IMG/VR virus record: IMGVR_UViG_3300009194_000042
Location: 1 to 27,781 of that record
From: a virus
DNA length: 27,781 bases
Strand: one strand, 5' to 3'
Shown: positions 12,747-20,181 of the stretch, in pieces
How positions within the stretch are numbered: the first letter of the stretch is position 1
Layout: every line of letters begins with the position of its first letter
Program-made: the position numbers and the translations under genes
The notes under the pieces: model-generated
Seen by the model: the letters and a program-made list of their open reading frames with translations, nothing else
Database searches by the model: none
Told to the model about the DNA's origin: nothing

Positions 12747-14252
12747 ATGGAAGCGACGGCTCAAGACCGATATGACGAGCTGGCCACTCTCCGGGAACCC
12801 TACGTCCGAACTGCCCGAGACTGCTCGGCTCTCACTATCAAGGCCCTGATGCCGCCTGAAGGACACAACGTCCACTCCAAGCTCCCTGAGACTTACCAGG
12901 ACTTCGGCAGTCGGCTGGTCTTGAATCTGGCCTCCCGGCTGCTGCTGGCCCTCTACCCTCCGGGTATCGTTCCATTCAGTCTGGACGTGGCCCCGGAAGT
13001 TCTCATGGAGTCAGGCCAACTGACCCCTGACGAGAACGTCTCAAAGCAACTCGCTCTGCTATCCAAAGCGATGAACGCAGAGATCGAGCGTAAAGTCTGG
13101 CGTAAGCCCACCTTCCTGTCTCTGCTGTACCTGATGGTTACCGGCAACGTGCTGGAACGGATGATGGACGACAACACGCTCCGGGTGTACCGCCTGGATC
13201 AGTATGTGGTTGTCCGTGATCTGTCCGGCAATGTCATGGAAGTGATCCTCAAAGAGATGGTCAACAAGGCCAACCTGCCCGAGGATCTTCGGGGTCTGGC
13301 TGATAAGACCGAGGACGTTAATGGTCGTGTGGCTCTCTACTCTGTCTTCAAGAAGAAGGATGAGGAGTACGAGGTCCATCAGGAAATTGGCACCAACAAA
13401 GTCCCAGATTCCGAATACACCACGGACGTCCTGCCGGTGAACCCGCTCCGGTGGACTGACGTTATCGGTGAGGACTACGGCAGGGGTAAGGTGGAAGAAC
13501 ACCTGGACGACCTCCGTTCCGTCGAAGGCCTGATGAAAGGCGTGGTCGACGGCTCAGCGATGGCCGCACGGAACATCACCATGGTCCGCCCGAACGCTGC
13601 CGGTGGGCTGAATCTGCGGCGTCGTCTCGCCAAGGCTCAGAATGGTGATGTCCTGGTGGGTAACCCCGAAGATATCTCCATGCTGAAGTTCGACAACCTG
13701 GGCAGTATGCAATTCATCGACTCAGTGTTGAACGAACTGAAGCGTGAGCTGGCTTCATCCTTCCTGCTCAACTCCTCTGTTCAGCGTTCCGGTGAGCGCG
13801 TGACGGCCTACGAAATTCAGAAGATGGCCGAGGAGCTTGAGGGTGCGCTTGGTGGCACCTACACGATGTTGTCCGCTGACATGCAGGGCACCCGCATCCG
13901 ACGCCTCATGCTGCAGATGCAGAAGCAAGGCAAGCTGCCAAACGTCGGGGAAGACCTGATCGAGCCCACCATCTTGACCGGTCTGGAATCTCTTGGCCGG
14001 GAGAAGGATATCCAGCGTGTTGTTCAAGCCATCCAGATCACCCAGCAGATGCCCGATGAGGGGCAGATGTACGTCAAGTGGCCGAGCCTGTTGACCAAAG
14101 TGTTCAACGGTCTGCAGCTACCTGACTCTGTCCGGGATGAGAAGGAGGTCCGGCAGATGATGGAACAACGTCAGCAACAACAGGTTGCTCAAGGCCTGCT
14201 TGAGGAGGGAGGCCGAGCAGCTATCCAACAGGCAACTCAAGGAGCGCAGTAA
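12747..14252 (+). CDS. Head-tail connector (portal) protein, T7 gp8-like
   Basis: A 501-residue protein (T7 gp8 is 536) starting at ATG 12747 behind AGGAGTAA. It opens with a helix-rich segment (YDELATLREPYVRTARDCSALT) and the FGSRLVLNLASRLLLALYPPG block typical of T7-group portals, then an alternating alpha/beta body, and ends with a long Gln-rich helix (QMMEQRQQQQVAQGLLEEG). The portal forms the dodecameric ring at the head vertex through which DNA is packaged and ejected. It is followed directly by the scaffold gene, whose start touches its stop. Confidence 0.93.
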   Translation: MEATAQDRYDELATLREPYVRTARDCSALTIKALMPPEGHNVHSKLPETYQDFGSRLVLNLASRLLLALYPPGIVPFSLDVAPEVLMESGQLTPDENVSKQLALLSKAMNAEIERKVWRKPTFLSLLYLMVTGNVLERMMDDNTLRVYRLDQYVVVRDLSGNVMEVILKEMVNKANLPEDLRGLADKTEDVNGRVALYSVFKKKDEEYEVHQEIGTNKVPDSEYTTDVLPVNPLRWTDVIGEDYGRGKVEEHLDDLRSVEGLMKGVVDGSAMAARNITMVRPNAAGGLNLRRRLAKAQNGDVLVGNPEDISMLKFDNLGSMQFIDSVLNELKRELASSFLLNSSVQRSGERVTAYEIQKMAEELEGALGGTYTMLSADMQGTRIRRLMLQMQKQGKLPNVGEDLIEPTILTGLESLGREKDIQRVVQAIQITQQMPDEGQMYVKWPSLLTKVFNGLQLPDSVRDEKEVRQMMEQRQQQQVAQGLLEEGGRAAIQQATQGAQ

Positions 14253-15098
14253 GTGGATCAACCGAATGGCGAAGCTCAAGACCAGAATCAAGGTAACAAC
14301 GTGCCGGAGCCTGGTTCTGATGAATACAACCAGCAGATGGCCGAGAAGTACCGCCAAGGCCACGGTGAAGTAGATCAGGATCAGGAGACTCCACCGGTCC
14401 CTGAGATGCCCGAAGGCGGGTACGAAAAGTTCTACAACAAGGAAACCGGTGAGTACAACTGGCAGGCTCACGCCCAGGAACTTCAGTATCGACTGGACCA
14501 GAACTCAGGTAAATCCAGCGACGATAAAGGCCAGGAAGGCGACGACAAGGACGAAGGCACCAAGGAAGGTGACGCCAAGGACGGCGACATTTACCAGCAG
14601 ACAGGCCTCGATCCGCAGGAGCTGGAGCAGCAGATTATCCAGAATGGGTCTCTGGATGCTGACGCCAAGGAAGCTCTCACCAACGCCGGTATCCCTGAAC
14701 AACTGATTGATATGTTTGTGTCCAGCTATGCGAAGGGAATGCAGGCTGAACAGCAGGCAATCATTCAGGAAGCCGGGGGGCAGGAATCATGGAATCAGAT
14801 TTCTGCTTTCGTCGAGACTCTCCCGGAGGCTGAACAGAACGCCTTCTACGACAGTCTCGGCACCCAGTACAGGAAGTACGCACTCGCGGATATCCAGGAA
14901 CGGATGAAACAGTCCGCTCCGTTGGGCCGCGAGAAGCCGATGATCAATGGCGATTCCACATCGTCCGGCGTTGCGGGTTACCGCAGCAAGGCCGAGATGA
15001 AGAAGGACATGGCCGATCCTCGGTATCAGTCCGATCCGACATTCCGTCAGCAGGTCATGAATCGTATGGCCGCTGCAACCTGGGATTTGGATCGTTAG
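14253..15098 (+). CDS. Capsid assembly scaffolding protein, T7 gp9-like
   Basis: A 281-residue protein (T7 gp9 is 307) starting at GTG 14253, immediately after the portal stop, with CAAGGAGC about 11 nt upstream. It is acidic, Gln/Asp/Glu/Lys-rich and low in complexity in its first half (repeated GDDKDEG/EGDAKDGD-like stretches near 90-115), with helical segments around 125-180 and a C-terminal basic helix (KAEMKKDMADPRY and onward), the pattern of phage scaffolds whose C-terminus binds capsid protein. Its place between portal and capsid genes settles the call. It guides procapsid assembly and is absent from the mature virion. Confidence 0.88.
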   Translation: MDQPNGEAQDQNQGNNVPEPGSDEYNQQMAEKYRQGHGEVDQDQETPPVPEMPEGGYEKFYNKETGEYNWQAHAQELQYRLDQNSGKSSDDKGQEGDDKDEGTKEGDAKDGDIYQQTGLDPQELEQQIIQNGSLDADAKEALTNAGIPEQLIDMFVSSYAKGMQAEQQAIIQEAGGQESWNQISAFVETLPEAEQNAFYDSLGTQYRKYALADIQERMKQSAPLGREKPMINGDSTSSGVAGYRSKAEMKKDMADPRYQSDPTFRQQVMNRMAAATWDLDR

Positions 15099-15103
15099 TA
15101 ATC

Positions 15104-15162
15104 CGCTGAGAAATGCCCTGAGCATATCGCTATGACGGGCGTCCCAAGGAAGGGGCTCAGCG
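15104..15162 (+). ncRNA. Compact branched RNA structure (candidate)
   Basis: CGCTGAG (15104-15110) pairs with CTCAGCG (15156-15162), closing a junction. Inside, ATGCCC (15113-15118) pairs with GGGCGT (15137-15142) including one G-U, topped by CATA/TATG (15123-15126/15131-15134) with a TCGC loop, and CCC (15143-15145) pairs with GGG (15152-15154). The three-stem fold is seen by eye only; function unknown. Confidence 0.4.
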
Positions 15163-15167
15163 AACAT

Positions 15168-15232
15168 ACCCACCATGCCTCTGTCTGCGATTGGGCGATC
15201 CCGGTCATCAAGCACACTTTGGTGGGTCTTTT
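15168..15232 (+). terminator. Terminator-like long-loop hairpin
   Basis: ACCCACCA (15168-15175) pairs perfectly with TGGTGGGT (15220-15227), followed by CTTTT. The 44-nt loop is longer than in usual intrinsic terminators, so this may instead be an RNA processing or attenuation element. It lies 70 nt after the scaffold stop. Confidence 0.45.
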
Positions 15233-15239
15233 CTCCCCC

Positions 15240-15259
15240 CTGACTGGTTAGCCAGTTAG
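15240..15259 (+). other. Short stable hairpin
   Basis: CTGACTGG (15240-15247) and CCAGTTAG (15252-15259) form 8 bp with one G-U wobble around a TTAG tetraloop. It directly follows the T/C-rich tail of the preceding structure. It could protect an RNA end after processing. Confidence 0.5.
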
Positions 15260-15261
15260 AC

Positions 15262-15320
15262 ACCCGCCAAGCCTCTGCCGTGTTTATCCAGCGGGCTCAT
15301 GCTCAAATCGTGCGGGTTTT
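15262..15320 (+). other. Second ACCC/GGGT long-loop hairpin
   Basis: ACCCGC (15262-15267) pairs with GCGGGT (15312-15317), followed by TTT. The loop is 44 nt, as in the structure at 15168-15232, and the 5' arms are similar over 16 nt (ACCCRCCAWGCCTCTG), so the two look like diverged copies about 94 nt apart. Confidence 0.4.
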
Positions 15321-15401
15321 CCAGGAGAGGCGGCACTCCACAACAAACGCAATCAACACGACCCTGGCCTCTGTGACGACACGCCGGGGTTATCAACACG
15401 G

Positions 15402-15441
15402 CCCTTCCCTCTGGTCACGGAATGACCACGGAAGGGTTCTT
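15402..15441 (+). terminator. Terminator-like two-part hairpin
   Basis: CCCTTCC (15402-15408) pairs with GGAAGGG (15430-15436), and inside it GGTCA (15413-15417) pairs with TGACC (15423-15427). TTCTT follows. The stem is strong but the T-run is interrupted, so it may be a weak terminator or an RNase III-type processing stem. Confidence 0.45.
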
Positions 15442-15444
15442 ATG

Positions 15445-15493
15445 ATGGATACATCTCCCCCGCTTACCGACCGGCCAATCGGTAAGCATCCAT
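15445..15493 (+). other. Bulged hairpin with 9-bp upper stem
   Basis: GCTTACCGA (15462-15470) pairs perfectly with TCGGTAAGC (15479-15487) around an 8-nt loop. Directly outside it ATGGAT (15445-15450) pairs with ATCCAT (15488-15493), leaving an 11-nt pyrimidine-rich bulge on the 5' side only. The continuous 3' strand with a one-sided bulge recalls RNase III processing stems or protein-binding RNA. Confidence 0.5.
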
Positions 15494-15654
15494 ACAGGTC
15501 CTGAACGCCACACGGATTGGCCTCTGTGTGCGCGTCTCAGCGCCTCGTCGAACTACCAAACCCGGACCCTCTACGGAGGACAATCCGAGAAGTAGGTAGC
15601 CATCGAGAAAGCCCATGGACTCTCAAATCTCAACTCACAAAGGAATTGTGAACG

Positions 15655-16650
15655 ATGGCTATTGGAGCTGAAAACTCTAACCCGATCCGTTTTGGTCAGG
15701 GTCAAACTTCCAACCCGCGTGAACTCTTTCTCGACGTCTTTGGCGGCGAGGTAATCACCGCGTTTGATCTGGCCACTATCACCCTGGACAAGCACAACGT
15801 GAAGACCGTGGGTGGCGGTCAGCGCAGCTGGCGCTTCCCGAAAACCTGGAAGGCGCAGGCCGGTTACCATCAGCCGGGAACTGAACTGCTTGGTGAAGAT
15901 ATCGACACTGGTGAGATCACCGTGACTGTCGACGACATTCTGGTATCTCATACCGCGCTGTCTGATATCGACCAGATGCTGAGCCACTTCGACGTGCGCT
16001 CCGAGTTCTCCAAGCAGATGGGTCTGGCCCTCGCTCGGGTGTTCGATAAGAACGTCTTCCGGCAGCTCATTCTGACTGCCCGTGTGGCCGCTGATGGTCC
16101 GTTCCCTGGCGGTAACATCGTTACCGACGCTGCCCTGGCACCGGACGGCACCACTGGTGTTGTTGACGGTAAGGCCTGGATCGACGCGATCCGCGCAGCC
16201 AACAAGCAGCTGTTCGAGAAGGATGTGCCGGAAGAACAGGAACGGTACATGGCTGTCGACTACGACACCTTCGAGGCGATCAAGTATGCCACTGACGCCA
16301 ACGGCAACTATCTGGTGCTGAACCGTGACTTCGGTCACTCCGGTGCCGGTGGTTTCGAGAACCGCGCCGAGGTGATCCGCATCGACGGTGTGAACATCTA
16401 CAAGACCCGGAACAAGCCGAACACCGATGAGTCTGCGGACACTGGCGTGTACTCCAAGTACCGCGCCAACTACGCAAACACTCTGGGTGTTCTGTGGACT
16501 CGGGACGCGATGGCCACCGTTAAGGTGCAGGATATCGCCTTCGAGACTGAACGTGACACCCGTCGTCTGGAAGACTTCATGGTCGCCAAGATGCTGGTAG
16601 GTCACGGCGCTATGCGCCCGGAATGCGCGGTGGAGTTCGCCTCCGCGTAA
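15655..16650 (+). CDS. Major capsid protein, T7 gp10A-like
   Basis: A 331-residue protein (T7 gp10A is 345) starting at ATG 15655 behind AAAGGA. It carries the T7-group capsid blocks: FLDVFGGEVITAF near 24-36, the GYHQPGTELLG segment, a DIDQMLSHFDVRSEFSKQMGLALA region matching the T7 DIEDAMNHYDVRSEY segment, and a C-terminal RANYANTLGVLWTRDAMATVKV beta region. This is the HK97-fold shell protein. The gene has a long structured leader and a strong terminator right after its stop. No slippery site for a gp10B-type frameshift product is apparent at its end. Confidence 0.94.
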   Translation: MAIGAENSNPIRFGQGQTSNPRELFLDVFGGEVITAFDLATITLDKHNVKTVGGGQRSWRFPKTWKAQAGYHQPGTELLGEDIDTGEITVTVDDILVSHTALSDIDQMLSHFDVRSEFSKQMGLALARVFDKNVFRQLILTARVAADGPFPGGNIVTDAALAPDGTTGVVDGKAWIDAIRAANKQLFEKDVPEEQERYMAVDYDTFEAIKYATDANGNYLVLNRDFGHSGAGGFENRAEVIRIDGVNIYKTRNKPNTDESADTGVYSKYRANYANTLGVLWTRDAMATVKVQDIAFETERDTRRLEDFMVAKMLVGHGAMRPECAVEFASA

Positions 16651-16657
16651 CCCTTCA

Positions 16658-16696
16658 AGTACCTCGATCTGGAAACAGGTCGGGGTACTATTTTTT
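16658..16696 (+). terminator. Strong terminator after the capsid gene (T-phi counterpart)
   Basis: A 14-bp stem, 16658-16671 with 16676-16689, closes on a GAAA tetraloop; only two positions are G-U wobbles. One A and six T (16691-16696) follow. It lies 8 nt after the capsid stop, the place of T-phi in T7, and would raise capsid transcripts relative to the tail genes. Confidence 0.93.
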
Positions 16697-16710
16697 GCCC
16701 GAGGTAAACC

Positions 16711-17313
16711 ATGCTGACCAAACTTGAAGCAATCAACCAGATGCTGGACGCCATCGGTGAGGACGCCGTTTCGTCACTTGAGGCGACCGATATTGAGGAC
16801 GTGGAGGCGGCTCTGCGTACCTTCGACCGAGTCAACCGGCAGATCCAGGCCAAGGGTTGGCATCGGAATACTGATACCGAATACGAATTGTCTCGGGATG
16901 TGAACAATCGGATCATCCTGCCGTCAAACACACTGCGTGTAGACTCGGCAGGTCCGCACCGTCACATCAATATAGTCCCGAGGAAGTTGAATGGGTTCTT
17001 GTACCTCTACAACAGGGACATCAACTCTTTCACCTTTGATCAAGACCTGATCGTTGACATCGTCCGTCTACTCGACTTCGAGTCCCTCACCCCGGAACTC
17101 CAAATGTACATCGCAGCGAAAGCCTCTGCGGAATACTACGCGGACTCCCTCGACTCAGGCACTGCAAGTCAAACGCTGGTTAAACGTGAGATGGAAGCGT
17201 ATGCGGCGCTCATGGATGCCGAATCGGATACCGACGACCTCAACATTCTGAGGGACAGTAAGAGCGCACACTTCATTTCCTATCGAGTGAACAATCTTTT
17301 GAGCGGAGTGTAA
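16711..17313 (+). CDS. Tail tubular protein A, T7 gp11-like (gatekeeper)
   Basis: A 200-residue protein (T7 gp11 is 196) starting at ATG 16711 behind GAGGTAA. The opening LEAINQMLDAIGEDAVSSLE followed by DVEAALRTFDRVNRQIQAKGWHRNTD is the standard signature of this family in T7-like phages. It forms the adaptor ring under the portal to which the nozzle protein attaches. It lies between the capsid terminator and the gp12-like gene, with a 3-nt gap to the latter. Confidence 0.93.
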   Translation: MLTKLEAINQMLDAIGEDAVSSLEATDIEDVEAALRTFDRVNRQIQAKGWHRNTDTEYELSRDVNNRIILPSNTLRVDSAGPHRHINIVPRKLNGFLYLYNRDINSFTFDQDLIVDIVRLLDFESLTPELQMYIAAKASAEYYADSLDSGTASQTLVKREMEAYAALMDAESDTDDLNILRDSKSAHFISYRVNNLLSGV

Positions 17314-17316
17314 GCA

Positions 17317-19647
17317 ATGGGTCAACCTGTCGAAGGCTCTGTGTATCGCCTGTTCCAGGGCGTGAGTCGCCAACCTGATTCGCTACGTCTTGAGGGTCAG
17401 GTTGAAGAAGCTGTGAACGTCTGGATGTCTATAGTCAGTGGAGGTTTCGAGCCCCGCCCTGGCTCAGAGAGGTTTTTCTCCTCAAGTGTTACTGGCGAAG
17501 CTCGTCCGTTCGTTCATGCGTATCGAAGGGATAATGAGGAGAACTACCTTTTTGTCGTCCTCGATGGGCAGCTTAGAGTCTTCAATTCCGAAGGAACTGT
17601 CGTCTATAACCTGTCACTTCCTTACTTTGAAACTCCTGAGCCCATGGCGGATATCCGTGCAGTCACAGCCGGCGATACCACAATTCTTGTCAACAGAAGG
17701 GTCACTGTCAGCTACACAGATGCTCAAAAACCTGTCGGCGAAGACAGCGCGCTCATCACCTGTGTTAAAGGAGATAACACGTATGGTAGTTGGTATCTGC
17801 GCGTTGATATCGGCTCCTCCACCTATACAGCCTCTGCGTCCGATCTGGCCGATACCACCAGCGTAATCTCTACTCTCAAGAATGGACTAGGTATCCCGCC
17901 TGAGAAAGCCTCAGTGACGTTGAGCGGCTCCACATTGATCATCCGAAACGAGACGAACGAACCAATGAACGTGAGTCATCGTGATTTCTGGGGAGATCAG
18001 TCGCTGGTGGTGATCCATAAAGAAACACCTTCCACGTCAGATTTACCGCTGATAGCTGAGAACGGGATGATGGTTGCTATAGGCTCAGATCCTGAAACTC
18101 AGGTATGGATGCAGTTCCAAGCTACAGGGGCTTCTGAAGGTATGCGGATGATCGGAAGAGGTCAGTGGGTGGAAACCGTTGCGCCCGACTCAAAGTACGC
18201 CCTAGACGCCACCACCTTGCCGCGAGCCTTCAAGAACACAGCCGTGGACAGTTTTGCCTACGAAAGTATCGCGTGGGGTAGTCGCAATTTTGGCTTCGAC
18301 GGGGATATTTTTGAACCCGCGTTCATCGGGAAAGGAATCGAAGATGTGACCTTCCACAGGGATCGTCTGGTAGTACTTTCTGGGGAACACGTCGATTGCT
18401 CCGCTCAGGGTGACTACTTTAATTTCTTCCCCGAACGGTCCACGGAAGTACTGGATACAGACCCTTTCAGCAGGACAGCCAGTTCGAGGAACGTGAATTA
18501 CCTGTACCACGCGGTTCCTTTCCGCTCCCAGTTATTCATCATGTCGGAGAACGGACAGTTCGAGCTTCGAGGGGACCCTGTGTTGACCCCGAAAACAGCC
18601 ACTTTAGAGCTGGCCACACAGTATCAAGCAGAACCCCGCTGCGCTCCGGTGGTTATGGGCAGTGAGCTGTACTTCCCGGCGACTATTGATAGTAACGTCA
18701 CAGCCCTCTTTGAATACTACTTTCAGGAGGCTTCAGTCAGTCACACGGCTACAAACGCAACGATCCAGGTAGAGGATTATGTTCCTGGACCTGCCGTTAA
18801 GATGGTAGCCGACTCAGTGACCAACACCTTGTTCCTCCTACAGGAGCAAGAACAAAACGCTGTGTACGTTTATAAGACGTTCTGGGACGGGACAGAGAAG
18901 CGGCAATCTTCCTGGAGTAAATGGGTGTTTGGTCACGACATCAAGAACATAACCATCTTCAGGGACCGATTACTTTTAATCACCATTGAGGATGGACAAC
19001 TGGTTACCTACCAAGTCCCGCTGAGCAACGCCTCACCGCTACTCAGCAAGGCTTCCAGTAAGTATCACCTGGACGCTGCGCTGAAGTCGACCAACATTAC
19101 GAAAGACATGGAGAACGGTATTACCTACGCCGAGTTCTCTCAGAACCTCACCCCGTCCAGTGAGGTGTACTGCGTCTTAGCAGCAGGTGAGGATTCTTTA
19201 GTTGTTCTCGGAATGGTTCAAGCTGATGGCGTGACGGTACTCATTCCTCATGTCTCTGAGGCTGAATACGAAGTCTATGCGGGAGAACCCTTTGAATCCT
19301 CCGTAACGCTGTCGAAGCTATTCCCGAAAGATCCAGAAGGACGAGCCATCCAGCACGGACGGACTCAGCTGAAACGACTCTCCATAGACTACGAAGATTC
19401 CTCATACTTCAACGTCGAGTGGGAAGCCCCAGGGAGGACTAAGAAGCGGAGTCCCATGGACAGCAGGGAATCGAGTGACGCGCTTAACGTGAACCTTTTC
19501 CCAGAGCTTGTCGATGGGGTCCATAACGTGAAGCTAAGGGGAAGCTCTGATCAGTTGCGGATCAAGATCGGCAGTAACCAACCATACCCTTACAAGATCA
19601 CCGGCCTCCGGTGGAAAGGAACCTATCACGATAAATACGGTGGTTAA
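17317..19647 (+). CDS. Tail tubular protein B (nozzle), T7 gp12-like
   Basis: A 776-residue protein (T7 gp12 is 794) starting at ATG 17317. The N-terminus GSVYRLFQGVSRQPDSLRLEGQVEEAVN with GFEPRPGSERF is the recognised start of this family. The remainder is beta-rich with DRLVVLSGEHVDCSAQGDYFNFFP and SQLFIMSENGQFEL segments typical of nozzle proteins, which form the tip of the short tail and bind the fibres. Several counted 60-nt lines have 42-50% GC against 63% in two lines of the downstream gp15-like gene, and AGA/AGG/ATA codons are more frequent, pointing to a different recent history for this gene. Confidence 0.94.
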   Translation: MGQPVEGSVYRLFQGVSRQPDSLRLEGQVEEAVNVWMSIVSGGFEPRPGSERFFSSSVTGEARPFVHAYRRDNEENYLFVVLDGQLRVFNSEGTVVYNLSLPYFETPEPMADIRAVTAGDTTILVNRRVTVSYTDAQKPVGEDSALITCVKGDNTYGSWYLRVDIGSSTYTASASDLADTTSVISTLKNGLGIPPEKASVTLSGSTLIIRNETNEPMNVSHRDFWGDQSLVVIHKETPSTSDLPLIAENGMMVAIGSDPETQVWMQFQATGASEGMRMIGRGQWVETVAPDSKYALDATTLPRAFKNTAVDSFAYESIAWGSRNFGFDGDIFEPAFIGKGIEDVTFHRDRLVVLSGEHVDCSAQGDYFNFFPERSTEVLDTDPFSRTASSRNVNYLYHAVPFRSQLFIMSENGQFELRGDPVLTPKTATLELATQYQAEPRCAPVVMGSELYFPATIDSNVTALFEYYFQEASVSHTATNATIQVEDYVPGPAVKMVADSVTNTLFLLQEQEQNAVYVYKTFWDGTEKRQSSWSKWVFGHDIKNITIFRDRLLLITIEDGQLVTYQVPLSNASPLLSKASSKYHLDAALKSTNITKDMENGITYAEFSQNLTPSSEVYCVLAAGEDSLVVLGMVQADGVTVLIPHVSEAEYEVYAGEPFESSVTLSKLFPKDPEGRAIQHGRTQLKRLSIDYEDSSYFNVEWEAPGRTKKRSPMDSRESSDALNVNLFPELVDGVHNVKLRGSSDQLRIKIGSNQPYPYKITGLRWKGTYHDKYGG

Positions 19648-19649
19648 TT

Positions 19650-20180
19650 ATGTGTACCGGCTATGAGGTTGCAGCACTCGTCATGATGGCTGCAGGTACT
19701 GCCACAACCATCCACAACAACAACCAAGCCGCTGAAGCCCAGGCCGAGGCGCAGGTGGAGATGGTGAAGCAGCAGTACGCTAACTCTCAGGACACGATCC
19801 GTGAGATCAATGAGTCCACCGAACAGCAGTACACAGATAGGATGCGTCAGGCACGGCGGGAGATTTCCGCCTTGTCTGCCTCTCTGGGCGAGGCCGGAGC
19901 CGTAGGGGCTTCCGGTCAGCGTGTCCTGTATGAGGCTGCTTACGGTGAGAATGTTGACCTGATGCGTATAGCGTCAAACGCCAAGAGTCAGCTCGATAAA
20001 GTCAACAGTCAGAACTTCGCGGCCTCCAAAGGCGCTTCCCTGAGAAACGCCATCCGGGCAGAAACGGCGAAGAATCAGAACATGGGCGCTGTTATGAACT
20101 TCGGAGCTAACGCCTCAAGCGTTGGAATCTCCTCGCAGAACCGCAAAGACGCGACCACACCGAAATCGAAAGGAGGCTGA
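19650..20180 (+). CDS. Internal virion protein, T7 gp14-like
   Basis: A 176-residue protein (T7 gp14 is 196) starting at ATG 19650, two bases after the gp12-like stop. It begins MCTGYEVAALVMMAAGTATTIHNNNQAAEAQAE: the MC start, a short hydrophobic segment and an Ala/Gln helix match T7 gp14, which starts MCW followed by a similar hydrophobic stretch and coiled helix. In T7 this protein is ejected first and forms the outer-membrane part of the DNA channel. The rest is helical and Gln/Asn/Ala-rich. The ribosome site of the next gene overlaps its 3' end. Confidence 0.87.
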   Translation: MCTGYEVAALVMMAAGTATTIHNNNQAAEAQAEAQVEMVKQQYANSQDTIREINESTEQQYTDRMRQARREISALSASLGEAGAVGASGQRVLYEAAYGENVDLMRIASNAKSQLDKVNSQNFAASKGASLRNAIRAETAKNQNMGAVMNFGANASSVGISSQNRKDATTPKSKGG

Positions 20181-20181
20181 T

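Larger units (their letters stand above)
15099..15654 (+). other. 556-nt non-coding, hairpin-rich region before the capsid gene
   Basis: No convincing gene lies here in either strand; a 74-codon ORF (15280-15504) has no ribosome site and runs through hairpins. The stretch contains at least six stem-loops, listed separately, three of which end in short T-rich runs. GCCTCTG occurs four times (15177, 15271, 15367, 15520). In T7 the main class III promoter and an mRNA processing site lie before gene 10, so transcription control and RNA processing of the capsid message are the expected functions. A phage promoter must be expected here, but I could not define its sequence. The capsid ribosome site is AAAGGA near 15641. 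Confidence 0.75.

Noticed and set aside
15280-15504. 74-codon + strand ORF in the gap before the capsid gene
   Set aside because: It starts at GTG without a ribosome site, uses several rare AGG codons, shows no recognisable domain and runs through strong hairpins.
15099-15654. tRNA genes in the long gap
   Set aside because: No T-arm with GTTCRA between 5-bp stems and no acceptor/anticodon arrangement was found by eye; the hairpins do not build a cloverleaf of tRNA size.
15571-16605. 344-codon minus-strand ORF opposite the capsid gene
   Set aside because: It mirrors the codon structure of a certain gene; GC-rich genes commonly give long antisense frames. No ribosome site or domain is apparent.
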